64,000 bases of DNA from Roseateles sp. DAIF2 (GTDB lineage Bacteria > Pseudomonadota > Gammaproteobacteria > Burkholderiales > Burkholderiaceae_C), in assembly GCF_015624425.1 (NCBI RefSeq), contig NZ_CP049919.1:1550001-1614000 (forward strand), in the 5' to 3' direction. The first letter of the stretch is position 1. Each line of letters begins with the position of its first letter. The position numbers and the translations under genes were made by a program. Below the pieces are notes generated by a model. The model was not told where the DNA came from and did not search any database. It saw nothing but the letters and a program-made list of their open reading frames with translations. Below are positions 55,301 through 62,945 of this stretch, in pieces.

Positions 55301-56159
55301 GGCCGGCTCCCTGCGGCGCGGTGGCCTCGACCCACCAGCAGGCCGCGTTCAGGCGCACCTCCTCGCCCTGCACATAGGGCTCGTAGGCGCTACGCAGCGC
55401 GGCGATGACCCGCGCGCGGGTGGCGTTATCGGCCGCCGGCAGCGCCAGACCGACCGGGCCGAGCCGGCTCAGATAGGGGATCAGCTCCGGCTCGGCCAGG
55501 CGGCAGGCCAGGTCGAGCGGCCGGATCTCGACGCCGGTCCAGCCCGCGGCCTCCAGCAGGGCCTGCACCCGCGCGCGCTCGGCGAAGGCGAACTGGCCGG
55601 GCGCGCCCGGCTTGCGCGCCGGCAGGGTGGGCAGCAGCGGCGCCGCGACCTGCTCGGCCAGGGTCATGAAGGGGTTCTCCGCGGCGCCGCGCCAGGCGAT
55701 GAAGCGCAGCGCCGCGCCCGGGCGCGCGGCGCGCCGCAGATTGGCGAAGGCGGTCACCGGGTCGCCGAAGAACATCAGGCCCAGGCGCGAGACGATCATG
55801 TCGACGCTGGCGGGCTCGAAGGCGAAGTCCTGCGCATCGGCGCAGACGAAGCGGGCCGCCGAGCCCTCCTGCGCGACGCGTTCGCGCGCGCGGGCGATCA
55901 TCGGCGCCGAGATGTCGAGGCCGGTGCAGCCGCCGCGCGCGTCCTGGCGCCGCGCGATCGCCAGGGTGGTGGCGCCGGTGCCGCAGCCGATGTCCAGCAC
56001 CCGGCCCGCGGGCCCGGCGCCGGCCATCACCGCTGCGACCAGCAGGTCTTCCATCGGCTGGAACAGCCGGTCCAGGATGGCCTGGGTGTCGACCCAGGCC
56101 TGGCCGGCCAGGCCGTTCCAGAGCCTGACCTGGTCGTCGTAGGGAGAAGGGGTGTTCAT
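55293..56159 (-). CDS. Class I SAM-dependent methyltransferase
   Basis: The 288-residue enzyme has the Rossmann SAM-binding motif VLDIGCGTGATTLAIARR (about residues 54-71), motif II with GLDISAPMIARARER, and DMIVSRLGLMFFGDPVTAFANLRRAARPGAAL. It resembles UbiE/ArsM-like small-molecule methyltransferases without the cysteine set of arsenite enzymes. The substrate is unknown. It is divergent from a MerR regulator with a perfect 20-bp palindrome between them and is coupled to the DUF2938 gene. Confidence 0.85.
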   Translation of the reverse strand: MNTPSPYDDQVRLWNGLAGQAWVDTQAILDRLFQPMEDLLVAAVMAGAGPAGRVLDIGCGTGATTLAIARRQDARGGCTGLDISAPMIARARERVAQEGSAARFVCADAQDFAFEPASVDMIVSRLGLMFFGDPVTAFANLRRAARPGAALRFIAWRGAAENPFMTLAEQVAAPLLPTLPARKPGAPGQFAFAERARVQALLEAAGWTGVEIRPLDLACRLAEPELIPYLSRLGPVGLALPAADNATRARVIAALRSAYEPYVQGEEVRLNAACWWVEATAPQGAGHA

Positions 56160-56192
56160 CGGTGGGGTTCCTCGTAATGGCTAGACTGTGCA

Positions 56193-56212
56193 ACTTCAAG
56201 TCGACTTGAAGT
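56193..56212. promoter_or_regulatory. Perfect MerR-type palindrome in divergent gap
   Basis: ACTTCAAGTC joined to GACTTGAAGT is an exact 20-bp palindrome. On the minus strand TTGACT at its upstream edge is a good -35 for the methyltransferase gene, so the dyad fills the promoter spacer as in MerR-regulated promoters. Confidence 0.7.
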
Positions 56213-56237
56213 CAAGCCCATGCGAGGCTCATCCCAG

Positions 56238-56675
56238 ATGGACATCACCGAGGTGTCGCAGCGGTCCGGCGTGCCCGCCTCGACCTTGCGCTTTTACGAG
56301 GACAAGGGCCTGATCCGCTCGATCGGCCGGCAGGGCTTGAAGCGCCTGTTCGAGCCGGCGGTGCTGGAGCGGCTGGCGCTGATCGCGCTGGGGCGCGCGG
56401 CCGGCTTCGCGCTGGACGAGATCGCGCTGATGTTCGCGCCGGACGGCCGGGCGCGCATCGACCGCCGGATGCTGGCCGGCAAGGCCGACGAGCTGGACCG
56501 CACGATCCGCCAGCTCAGCGCGATGCGCGACGGTCTGCGGCATGCCGCCGTCTGCCCCGAGCCCAGCCACCTGGCCTGCCCGAAGTTCCGCCGCATCCTG
56601 GGGCTGGCGGCGGCGGGCGCGATCGGCCCGCCGGCGAAGCAGTCAAAGAAACGCGTGCCGCGTTCAGCTGGTTGA
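56238..56675 (+). CDS. MerR-family transcriptional regulator
   Basis: The 145-residue protein has the MerR HTH at its N-terminus (ITEVSQRSGVPASTLRFYEDKGLIRSIGRQGLKRLFEPAVLERLALIALGRAAGFALDEIALMF). A dimerisation helix follows (ADELDRTIRQLSAMRDGLRHA), then CPEPSHLACPKFRRIL with two cysteines that could bind metal or sense thiols. The ATG at 56238 matches the usual MDITEV start; the ATG at 56220 is an alternative. Its probable target is the divergent methyltransferase-DUF2938 pair via the palindrome at 56193. Confidence 0.88.
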   Translation: MDITEVSQRSGVPASTLRFYEDKGLIRSIGRQGLKRLFEPAVLERLALIALGRAAGFALDEIALMFAPDGRARIDRRMLAGKADELDRTIRQLSAMRDGLRHAAVCPEPSHLACPKFRRILGLAAAGAIGPPAKQSKKRVPRSAG

Positions 56676-56812
56676 GGTTTGGACCGATCCGCCGCAGCCG
56701 CTGATCGGTGCAGTTGCCGTGTTGTGCGGTGTGCCAGTATGGCTTGGGCGGGCAGTTTGTTTACCTGCTGTTACGATTTGCGCATATTAGTTTGTAGGCA
56801 GGGAGGTCTCTT

Positions 56813-57913
56813 ATGTCCATGCGGGCATTGCATGCGTTGCTGCTCGTCGGCGCGCTCACCGGCTGCGCGTCGTCCAGTCAGCTCTATACCAACGACAAGC
56901 AGTCCGAGACTCTGAAGTCCAAGAGCTTCAAGGCTTATCGGGAAGTACTGCTCATCCCTCCCAAAGAGGATCCTCGCAAGCTGATTCCGCGCGTGACTCA
57001 GGAGATTGAGGGCATGGGGCTGAAGGTCCGTTTGATGGACCCGGCCAAGCCGATTGAGGCATCGCAAGGGACGGGGTTTGTCGTCAGCATGGACGGCTGG
57101 TTGCTGACCTGCGCCCATGTGATGGGGGAACAGAAAGTGGCGACCATCACTTTGAATGGGCAGCGCCTGCTCGCCGATGTGCTCAAGATTGATGCCAAGG
57201 TTGACTTGGCGCTGCTGAAACTGCGCGATCCGATGCCTGCCGGCGCGACGGCATTGAGTTTCCGCGTCGGCACGAAGCCACCAGCGATGGGTGAAGATGT
57301 GTTCACCATTGGCTACCCGCTCAGCCGTATTCTTGGCAACAACGCTCGCATGTCGCGCGGCCTGCTTTCTGCTACGACGGGTTTGCGAGACGATGACAAG
57401 CAACTGCAAGTCTCTGCAGAGATTCAGCCGGGTAACAGCGGTGGTCCGTTGTTGGATCGAGACGGGAGCGTCATTGGCGTGGTTAACCAAACGCTCAACC
57501 CTGCGGCGGTGGCACAGAGTACCGGCGGCGCCTTGCCGCAGAACGTCAATTTCGCAGTCAAAGGCGCCCCGGTCTTGGATTTCCTGAAGGAGGCGGATAG
57601 CGCTGCTTTTGCTGCCCTTAAGTACGGTCCTGGCGCGGGGTTGGAAGGGGCAGGCAAGGCGGTGGTGAAAGTCCAGGCAGGAGAGGTCGGGCCCGACTCC
57701 GAGCGCGTTGACAAGATGGTCGTGCGTTTCTCCTACGTCAGCATCTGGGACCTCTGGTATCGATTCCGGATGTTTGCGCTGGCGGCCTTCGACTACGAAA
57801 CCCAGGAACCCCTGTTTATCGCAGGCCAAGGGCATGACAACGTGGTCAGCAACGAAGACGTCGTAATCCGGGATACCCTGGATCAGTTCCGCAAGGCAAT
57901 CAGCTCACGTTGA
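56813..57913 (+). CDS. Trypsin-like serine protease lipoprotein, orphan
   Basis: The 366-residue protein has a lipoprotein signal (LHALLLVGALTGCASS, Cys near 18) and a DegP/HtrA-like protease domain at about residues 85-265. The triad is visible: His in LLTCAHVMGEQK, Asp in DAKVDLALLKL and Ser in IQPGNSGGPLLDRDG. There is no PDZ domain. The N-terminal 80 residues (YREVLLIPPKEDPRKLIPRV) and the C-terminal 100 (VVRFSYVSIWDLWYRFRMFALAAFDYETQEPLF) are not recognised. AGGGAGG lies upstream of the ATG. Its base composition is visibly lower in GC than all neighbours, suggesting acquisition by transfer. Confidence 0.82.
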   Translation: MSMRALHALLLVGALTGCASSSQLYTNDKQSETLKSKSFKAYREVLLIPPKEDPRKLIPRVTQEIEGMGLKVRLMDPAKPIEASQGTGFVVSMDGWLLTCAHVMGEQKVATITLNGQRLLADVLKIDAKVDLALLKLRDPMPAGATALSFRVGTKPPAMGEDVFTIGYPLSRILGNNARMSRGLLSATTGLRDDDKQLQVSAEIQPGNSGGPLLDRDGSVIGVVNQTLNPAAVAQSTGGALPQNVNFAVKGAPVLDFLKEADSAAFAALKYGPGAGLEGAGKAVVKVQAGEVGPDSERVDKMVVRFSYVSIWDLWYRFRMFALAAFDYETQEPLFIAGQGHDNVVSNEDVVIRDTLDQFRKAISSR

Positions 57914-57966
57914 GTCCAGGGGCCGTTACCTCGGGCCTTGAGTACGGCGGCAGGAAACCTTGGCTG

Positions 57967-60303
57967 TCACGCAGGACTGGCGCCGCACGACGCCAGCGCG
58001 TCCAGCACCGCCTCGGCCGTGGCCGGCGCGGCCAGCGGCGGGTCGCAGCGCGCCGGGCCGGCGGCGGCCACCGCGTCCTTGATCGCCAGCAGCACCGAGA
58101 AGGGCAGCAGCAGCGGCGGCTCGCCGACCGCCTTGCTGCGGTGGATGCTGTCCTCGCGGTTCGGCGCATCGAACAGCGCGACGCGGAAGTCGATCGGCAT
58201 GTCGTTGGCGGTCGGGATCTTGTAGGTGCTGGGCGCGTGGGTCAGCAGCAGGCCGCTCTGCGGATGCCAGACCAGCTCCTCCATCGTCAGCCAGCCCATG
58301 CCCTGCACGAAGGCGCCCTCGACCTGGCCGATGTCCAGCGCCGGGTTCAGCGACTGACCCACGTCATGCAGCACATCGGCGCGCAGCACGCGGTTCTCGC
58401 CGGTCAGGGTGTCGACCAGCACCTCGGCCACCGCGGCGCCATAGGCGAAGTAGTAGAAGGGCCGGCCCTGCAGCCTGGTCTTGTCCCAATGCAGGCCGGG
58501 CGTGGCGTAGAAGCCGTCGCTCCAGAGCTGGATGCGCTCGAAATAGGCTTTCGAGACCAGCTCCGCGAAGGGCAGGGCGCGGCCATGGCTGGCGCTGACC
58601 TGGTCGCCGCCGAAGCGCAGCTCGGCCTCCTGGCAGTCCAGCAGCCGCGCGGCCAGCGGCGCCAGGCGGGCCTTGATCTTGCGCGCCGCATCCTGCGCGG
58701 CCTTGCCGTTCAGGTCGGAGCCGGTGGAGGCGGCGGTGGCCGAGGTGTTGGCCACCTTGTGCGTGTCGGTGGCGCTGGCGCGCACCTTGGCCAGGCCGAT
58801 GCCCAGCTCATGCGCGACCACCTGGGCCACCTTGGTGTTCAGGCCCTGGCCCATCTCGGTGCCGCCATGGTTCACCAGCACCGAGCCGTCGGTGTAGACA
58901 TGCACCAGCGCGCCGGCCTGGTTCAGGTGCACCACATTGAAGGAGATGCCGAACTTCACCGGTGTCAGCGCCAGGCCCTTCTTCAGCACCGGGCTGGTGG
59001 CGTTGAAGGCCTGGATCTCGGCGCGGCGGGCGTGGTAGCCACTGGTCTCGATCAGGCGCTCGGTCAGCGGCTGCAGCAGGTTGTCATCGACCCGCTGGCC
59101 GTAAGGGGTCAGGTCTTGCCCGGGAGCGTAGAAATTGCGCTGGCGCACCAGCAGCGGGTCCAGCCCCAGGCGGCGCGCCACCGAGTCGAGGATCATCTCG
59201 ATCGCCAGCGCCCCCTGCGGGCCGCCGAAGCCGCGGAAGGCGGTGTTGCTCTGGGTGTTGGTCCTGGCGCAATAGCCATGCATCGCGACATGGGGCAGCC
59301 AGTAGGCATTGTCGAAATGGCACAGCGCGCGCGCCATCACCGGGGCCGACAGGTCGGCCGAATGGCCGCAGTTGGAGATCAGTTCGATCTCGGCGGCGAG
59401 GATCCTGCCCGCGTCGTCGTAACCGACCTGCCAGCGGTAGTCGAAGCCATGGCGCCGGCCGGTGACGAGGAAATCGTCGTCGCGATCCACGCGCAGCTTG
59501 ACCGGGCGGCGCAGCCGGGTCGCCGCGACCGCGGCCACGCAGGCGAACAGTGCCGACTGCGATTCCTTGCCGCCGAAGCCGCCGCCCATGCGCCGGCAGG
59601 AGACCTGCACCTGATGCGCGCTCCAGCCCAGGGCATGGGCCAGCAGCAGCTGCATCTCGCTGGGATGCTGGGTCGAGCAATGCACCAAGAGGCCCTGGTT
59701 CTCCTGAGGCAACGCATAGGAGATCTGGCCCTCCAGATAGAACTGCTCCTGGCCGCCGACGGCCCAGTCGCCCTCCAGCCGGTGCGGCGCCGCGGCCAGC
59801 GCCGCGGCGGGCTCGCCGCGCGTCAGGTGCATTGGCGGCACGACGTACTGGCCGGCCGCATGGGCCTCGCGCGCGCTCAGGATCGGGGGCAGCGGCTCGG
59901 CCTTGATCGCCTGCTTGGCCAGCGCGCAGGCGCGGCGTGCCAGCTCGCGTTCGGTCGCGATCACCGCGAACACCGGCTGGCCCAGGTACTTCAGCTCGCC
60001 CGCGGCCAGGATCGGGTCGTCGTGCACCAGCGGGCCGCAGTTGTTCTCGCCCGGCAGGTCGGCCGCGGTCAGCACCGCGACGACGCCGGGCTGGCGCCGC
60101 AGCAGCTCGACATCGACCGAGAGCAGCCGGCCATGGGCCAGCGGCGACAGGCCCAGCGCCGCGTGCAGGGTGCCCTCGGCCTCGGCGATGTCGTCGGTGT
60201 AATGGGCCTCGCCGCTGACATGCAGATGGGCGGATTCATGGGCACGGCTGACGCCGACCTGGGGCAGGGCGGTGGTGAGAGGAAGATCGAGCGGCTTGTT
60301 CAT
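57967..60303 (-). CDS. xdhB: Xanthine dehydrogenase molybdopterin-binding subunit
   Basis: The 778-residue subunit carries the molybdenum cofactor and oxidises hypoxanthine and xanthine. Motifs include GEAHYTDDIAEAEGTLHAALG, the QEQFYLEGQISYA region, GGGFGGKESQS, RAFRGFGGPQG-type FRGFGGPQGALAIEMILD, GGTEMGQGLNTKVAQVVA and the Glu of the active site in KAVGEPPLLLPFSVL. The length matches bacterial XdhB. It overlaps xdhA by 4 bp. Downstream, where xdhC is usually found, there is only a 53-bp gap and the convergent protease gene. Confidence 0.95.
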   Translation of the reverse strand: MNKPLDLPLTTALPQVGVSRAHESAHLHVSGEAHYTDDIAEAEGTLHAALGLSPLAHGRLLSVDVELLRRQPGVVAVLTAADLPGENNCGPLVHDDPILAAGELKYLGQPVFAVIATERELARRACALAKQAIKAEPLPPILSAREAHAAGQYVVPPMHLTRGEPAAALAAAPHRLEGDWAVGGQEQFYLEGQISYALPQENQGLLVHCSTQHPSEMQLLLAHALGWSAHQVQVSCRRMGGGFGGKESQSALFACVAAVAATRLRRPVKLRVDRDDDFLVTGRRHGFDYRWQVGYDDAGRILAAEIELISNCGHSADLSAPVMARALCHFDNAYWLPHVAMHGYCARTNTQSNTAFRGFGGPQGALAIEMILDSVARRLGLDPLLVRQRNFYAPGQDLTPYGQRVDDNLLQPLTERLIETSGYHARRAEIQAFNATSPVLKKGLALTPVKFGISFNVVHLNQAGALVHVYTDGSVLVNHGGTEMGQGLNTKVAQVVAHELGIGLAKVRASATDTHKVANTSATAASTGSDLNGKAAQDAARKIKARLAPLAARLLDCQEAELRFGGDQVSASHGRALPFAELVSKAYFERIQLWSDGFYATPGLHWDKTRLQGRPFYYFAYGAAVAEVLVDTLTGENRVLRADVLHDVGQSLNPALDIGQVEGAFVQGMGWLTMEELVWHPQSGLLLTHAPSTYKIPTANDMPIDFRVALFDAPNREDSIHRSKAVGEPPLLLPFSVLLAIKDAVAAAGPARCDPPLAAPATAEAVLDALASCGASPA

Positions 60304-61844
60304 GATGCGGCGGCGCTCCCATGGGCGGCGGCCTGCCAGACGCTGGCCTGGGCGGCCGCCAGCGGCGCGTCGGGTCGGGTTTCCAGCCAGAAGCGGGTGA
60401 ACAGATTCTGCGCCACCCGCAGCCGGTAGTCGGCGCTGGCCCGCAGGTCCGTCATGGGTTTGAAGTCTTGGGCCAGCGCGGCCGCGGCGGCCCGCGCCGT
60501 CGCCTCGCTCCAGGGCCGGCCCAGCACCGCGGCCTCGGCCGCCGCGGCGCGTTTGACGATGGCGGCCATGCCGCCGAAGGCGAAGCGGGCCGCGACGACC
60601 TGGCCGTCACGCTGCTCCAGGCTCAGCACCGCGCAGAGGGCCGAGATGTCGCTGTCATAGCGCTTGGAGATCTTGTAGCCGCGCAGTTGCACGGCGGGCG
60701 CGGGCAGCGGCAGGTGCAGGGCCTCGACGAACTCGCCGGCTTGCAGCGCGTTCTTCATATAGTCCAGGTAGAAGTCCTGCAGCGGCAGGCGGCGCTGCGC
60801 GGCGCCCCGGCGCAGCACGATCTGCGCCTCCAGCGCGATCAGGGCCGGCGCGCCGTCGCCGATCGGGCTGCCGTTGGCGATATTGCCGCCCAGGGTGCCG
60901 GCCTGGCGCACCGGCGGCGAGGCGAAGCGCAGCCACAGCTCGCGCAGCGTGGGCACGGCCTCGGTCAGCGCGCCCCAGGCCGCTTCCAGCGAGGCGGCCG
61001 CGCCGATCCACAGCCCGGGCCGGCCGTCGTCCAGCGGCTCGGGGCGGATTTCGCGCAGCTCGTCCACCGCGCCGATGTAGAGCAGGTCGCCGACATCGCG
61101 GAACTGCTTGTTGACCCACAGGCCGATGTCGGTGGCGCCGGCCTGCAGCCGGGCCTCGGGCTGGGCCTCGCGCAGCGCCGCGAAGGCCTCCAGGCTGCGC
61201 GGCGCGTCGAAGCGGTCGACGCGGCCGCCGAAGGCCGGGCTGGCGGCTTCGTAATGCAGCGGCTGGTCGGCATCCTGGGCACGCAGCGCCTGCAGCGCCG
61301 CGGCTGCGGCGCCGAGGCCCAGGCGCTGGCGCGGCAGCTCGAACATGCGCTGGCCGGCGTCCAGGATCGGGCGGTAGCCGGTACAGCGGCAGAGGTTGCC
61401 GGCCAGCGCGTCGGCCAGCTGCTGGCGGTCCGGCCGGGTGCCGGCCTCGCAATGCTGTTCATAGCAGGCCTGCAGGCTCATCGCGAAGCCCGGCGTGCAG
61501 AAGCCGCATTGGGAGCCATGGCAGTCGACCAGGGCCTGCTGCACCGGGTTCAGCGCCTGTGCGCCACCCAGGTCCTCGACGGTGAAGAGCGCCTGGCCGT
61601 CCAGGGTCGGCAGGAACTGGATGCAGGCGTTGACATTGCGCAACGCCAGCCGGCCGTCGGCGCCCAGCTCGCCGACCAACACCGTGCAGGCGCCGCAGTC
61701 GCCCTCGGCGCAGCCCTCCTTGGTGCCGGTGCAGCGGGCCTGTTCGCGCAGGTACTGCAGCACCGTGGTCGTGGTGGGCAGGTCGGTGACCGCGTGGATC
61801 TCGCCGCGGTGGAAGAAGCGGATGGGACGGCTGCTGGCGTTCAT
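60300..61844 (-). CDS. xdhA: Xanthine dehydrogenase FeS/FAD subunit
   Basis: The 514-residue subunit has an N-terminal 2Fe-2S ferredoxin domain (CTGTKEGCAEGDCGACTVLVGE) and a second cluster domain (CGFCTPGFAMSLQA, NLCRCTGYRPI). An FAD domain follows with LQAGATDIGLWVNKQ and TLGGNIANGSPIGDGAPALIAL. The ATG at 61844 is chosen because the ferredoxin fold begins immediately after; a longer in-frame extension is basic and atypical. A small palindrome containing a GACAAT -10 ends 6 nt before this ATG. The LysR gene at 61934 is divergent. Confidence 0.95.
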   Translation of the reverse strand: MNASSRPIRFFHRGEIHAVTDLPTTTTVLQYLREQARCTGTKEGCAEGDCGACTVLVGELGADGRLALRNVNACIQFLPTLDGQALFTVEDLGGAQALNPVQQALVDCHGSQCGFCTPGFAMSLQACYEQHCEAGTRPDRQQLADALAGNLCRCTGYRPILDAGQRMFELPRQRLGLGAAAAALQALRAQDADQPLHYEAASPAFGGRVDRFDAPRSLEAFAALREAQPEARLQAGATDIGLWVNKQFRDVGDLLYIGAVDELREIRPEPLDDGRPGLWIGAAASLEAAWGALTEAVPTLRELWLRFASPPVRQAGTLGGNIANGSPIGDGAPALIALEAQIVLRRGAAQRRLPLQDFYLDYMKNALQAGEFVEALHLPLPAPAVQLRGYKISKRYDSDISALCAVLSLEQRDGQVVAARFAFGGMAAIVKRAAAAEAAVLGRPWSEATARAAAAALAQDFKPMTDLRASADYRLRVAQNLFTRFWLETRPDAPLAAAQASVWQAAAHGSAAAS

Positions 61845-61850
61845 GGCGGC

Positions 61851-61868
61851 ATTGTCGGGACAATCCCG
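61851..61868. promoter_or_regulatory. Palindrome with -10 at the xdhA start
   Basis: ATTGTC-GG-GACAAT (61851-61864) is an exact dyad, and CGGGA-CAA-TCCCG (61856-61868) overlaps it. On the minus strand GACAAT ends 6 nt before the xdhA ATG. It may combine a leaderless promoter and an operator. Confidence 0.45.
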
Positions 61869-61933
61869 TACCTTAGCGCGTCGGCTTCGAGTGAATATAC
61901 GGCTCAACGCATGTTCTTCATCAGCCCAATCGT

Positions 61934-62917
61934 ATGACCGAGCGGACCGACTTCGACAAGATCGAGCTTCAACTCGTGCGGGTCCTGCACACCGTGATCG
62001 CCGAACGCAGTGTTTCCCGCGCCGCGCTGCGCCTGAATAGCAGCCAGCCCGCCGTCAGCGCCCAGCTGCGGCGGCTGCGCGCGCTGACCGGCGATCCGTT
62101 GCTGGTGCGCAGCGGCAATGCCGGCATGACCCCGACCGCCACCGCGCTGGCCCTGCTGGCGCCGGCCGAGCGCCTGCTGCGCGAGGCGGATGCACTGTTC
62201 GGCCCGCGCGAGCGCGCCACCCGCGGCGCCGGCTTCGACCCGGCCAGCGCCCAGCTGAGCCTGAAGATCGCCGCCAGCGACTACCTGGACCCGCTGTTCC
62301 TGCCCGAGCTGGTGGCGCATCTGCAACGCCTGGCGCCCGGCCTGCAGTTGGATCTGCAGCCGCTGTCGGCCGAATACGACTACCGCGCCAGCCTGGCGCG
62401 CGGCGAGGTGGATCTGGTGATCGGCAACTGGCTGGAGCCGCCCGGCGAGCTGCACCTGGGCCGACTGCTGGCCGACGAGGTGGTCTGCCTGGTCGCCGAG
62501 GACCACCCGCTGGCGCGCGCCCGCGCGGTCAGCGTCGAGCGCTGGCTGGACTGCCAGCACCTGGCGCCGATGCCGCTCTCGCCCGGCCAGCCCGGCGTGA
62601 TCGACCAGCATCTGGCCGGCCTGGGCCTGAAGCGCCGGGTCGCGGTGCGCAGCGCGCATTTCGGCCAGCTGCCCGAGATGGTGGCGCGCAGCCGCCTGGT
62701 GCTGACCACCGGGCGCCTGTTCTGCTCGCGCTATCTGGACCAGCTGCCGGTGCGCATCGTGCGCTGCCCGGTGGCCTTCCCGGCGATGGCCTATTACCAG
62801 CTCTGGCATGAGCTGAGCCATGGCAATGCCGCCCAGCGCTGGCTGCGCGAGCAGGTGCGGGAGGTGGCGCGGTCGCTGGTCGCCCAGGCGCCGGCCGCCG
62901 CCAGGGTCCGAGCCTGA
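61934..62917 (+). CDS. LysR-family regulator of xanthine dehydrogenase genes
   Basis: The 327-residue regulator has an HTH of the NodD/LeuO-like type (IELQLVRVLHTVIAERSVSRAALRLNSSQPAVSAQLRRLRALTGDPLLVRSGNAGMTPTA). A substrate-binding domain follows (LSLKIAASDYLDPLFLPELVAHLQRLAPGLQLDLQPL). Genes of this type neighbour purine-catabolic clusters in Burkholderiales. It is divergent from xdhAB and followed by guaD, so control of both by a purine intermediate is inferred. Confidence 0.88.
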   Translation: MTERTDFDKIELQLVRVLHTVIAERSVSRAALRLNSSQPAVSAQLRRLRALTGDPLLVRSGNAGMTPTATALALLAPAERLLREADALFGPRERATRGAGFDPASAQLSLKIAASDYLDPLFLPELVAHLQRLAPGLQLDLQPLSAEYDYRASLARGEVDLVIGNWLEPPGELHLGRLLADEVVCLVAEDHPLARARAVSVERWLDCQHLAPMPLSPGQPGVIDQHLAGLGLKRRVAVRSAHFGQLPEMVARSRLVLTTGRLFCSRYLDQLPVRIVRCPVAFPAMAYYQLWHELSHGNAAQRWLREQVREVARSLVAQAPAAARVRA

Positions 62918-62945
62918 GACAATCCGAGCCCCGACGAAGATGACG

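Noticed and set aside
57910..60429. Long plus-strand open frame opposite xdhB
   Set aside because: Antisense shadow; no domain, no start signal, and the minus strand is a clear XdhB.
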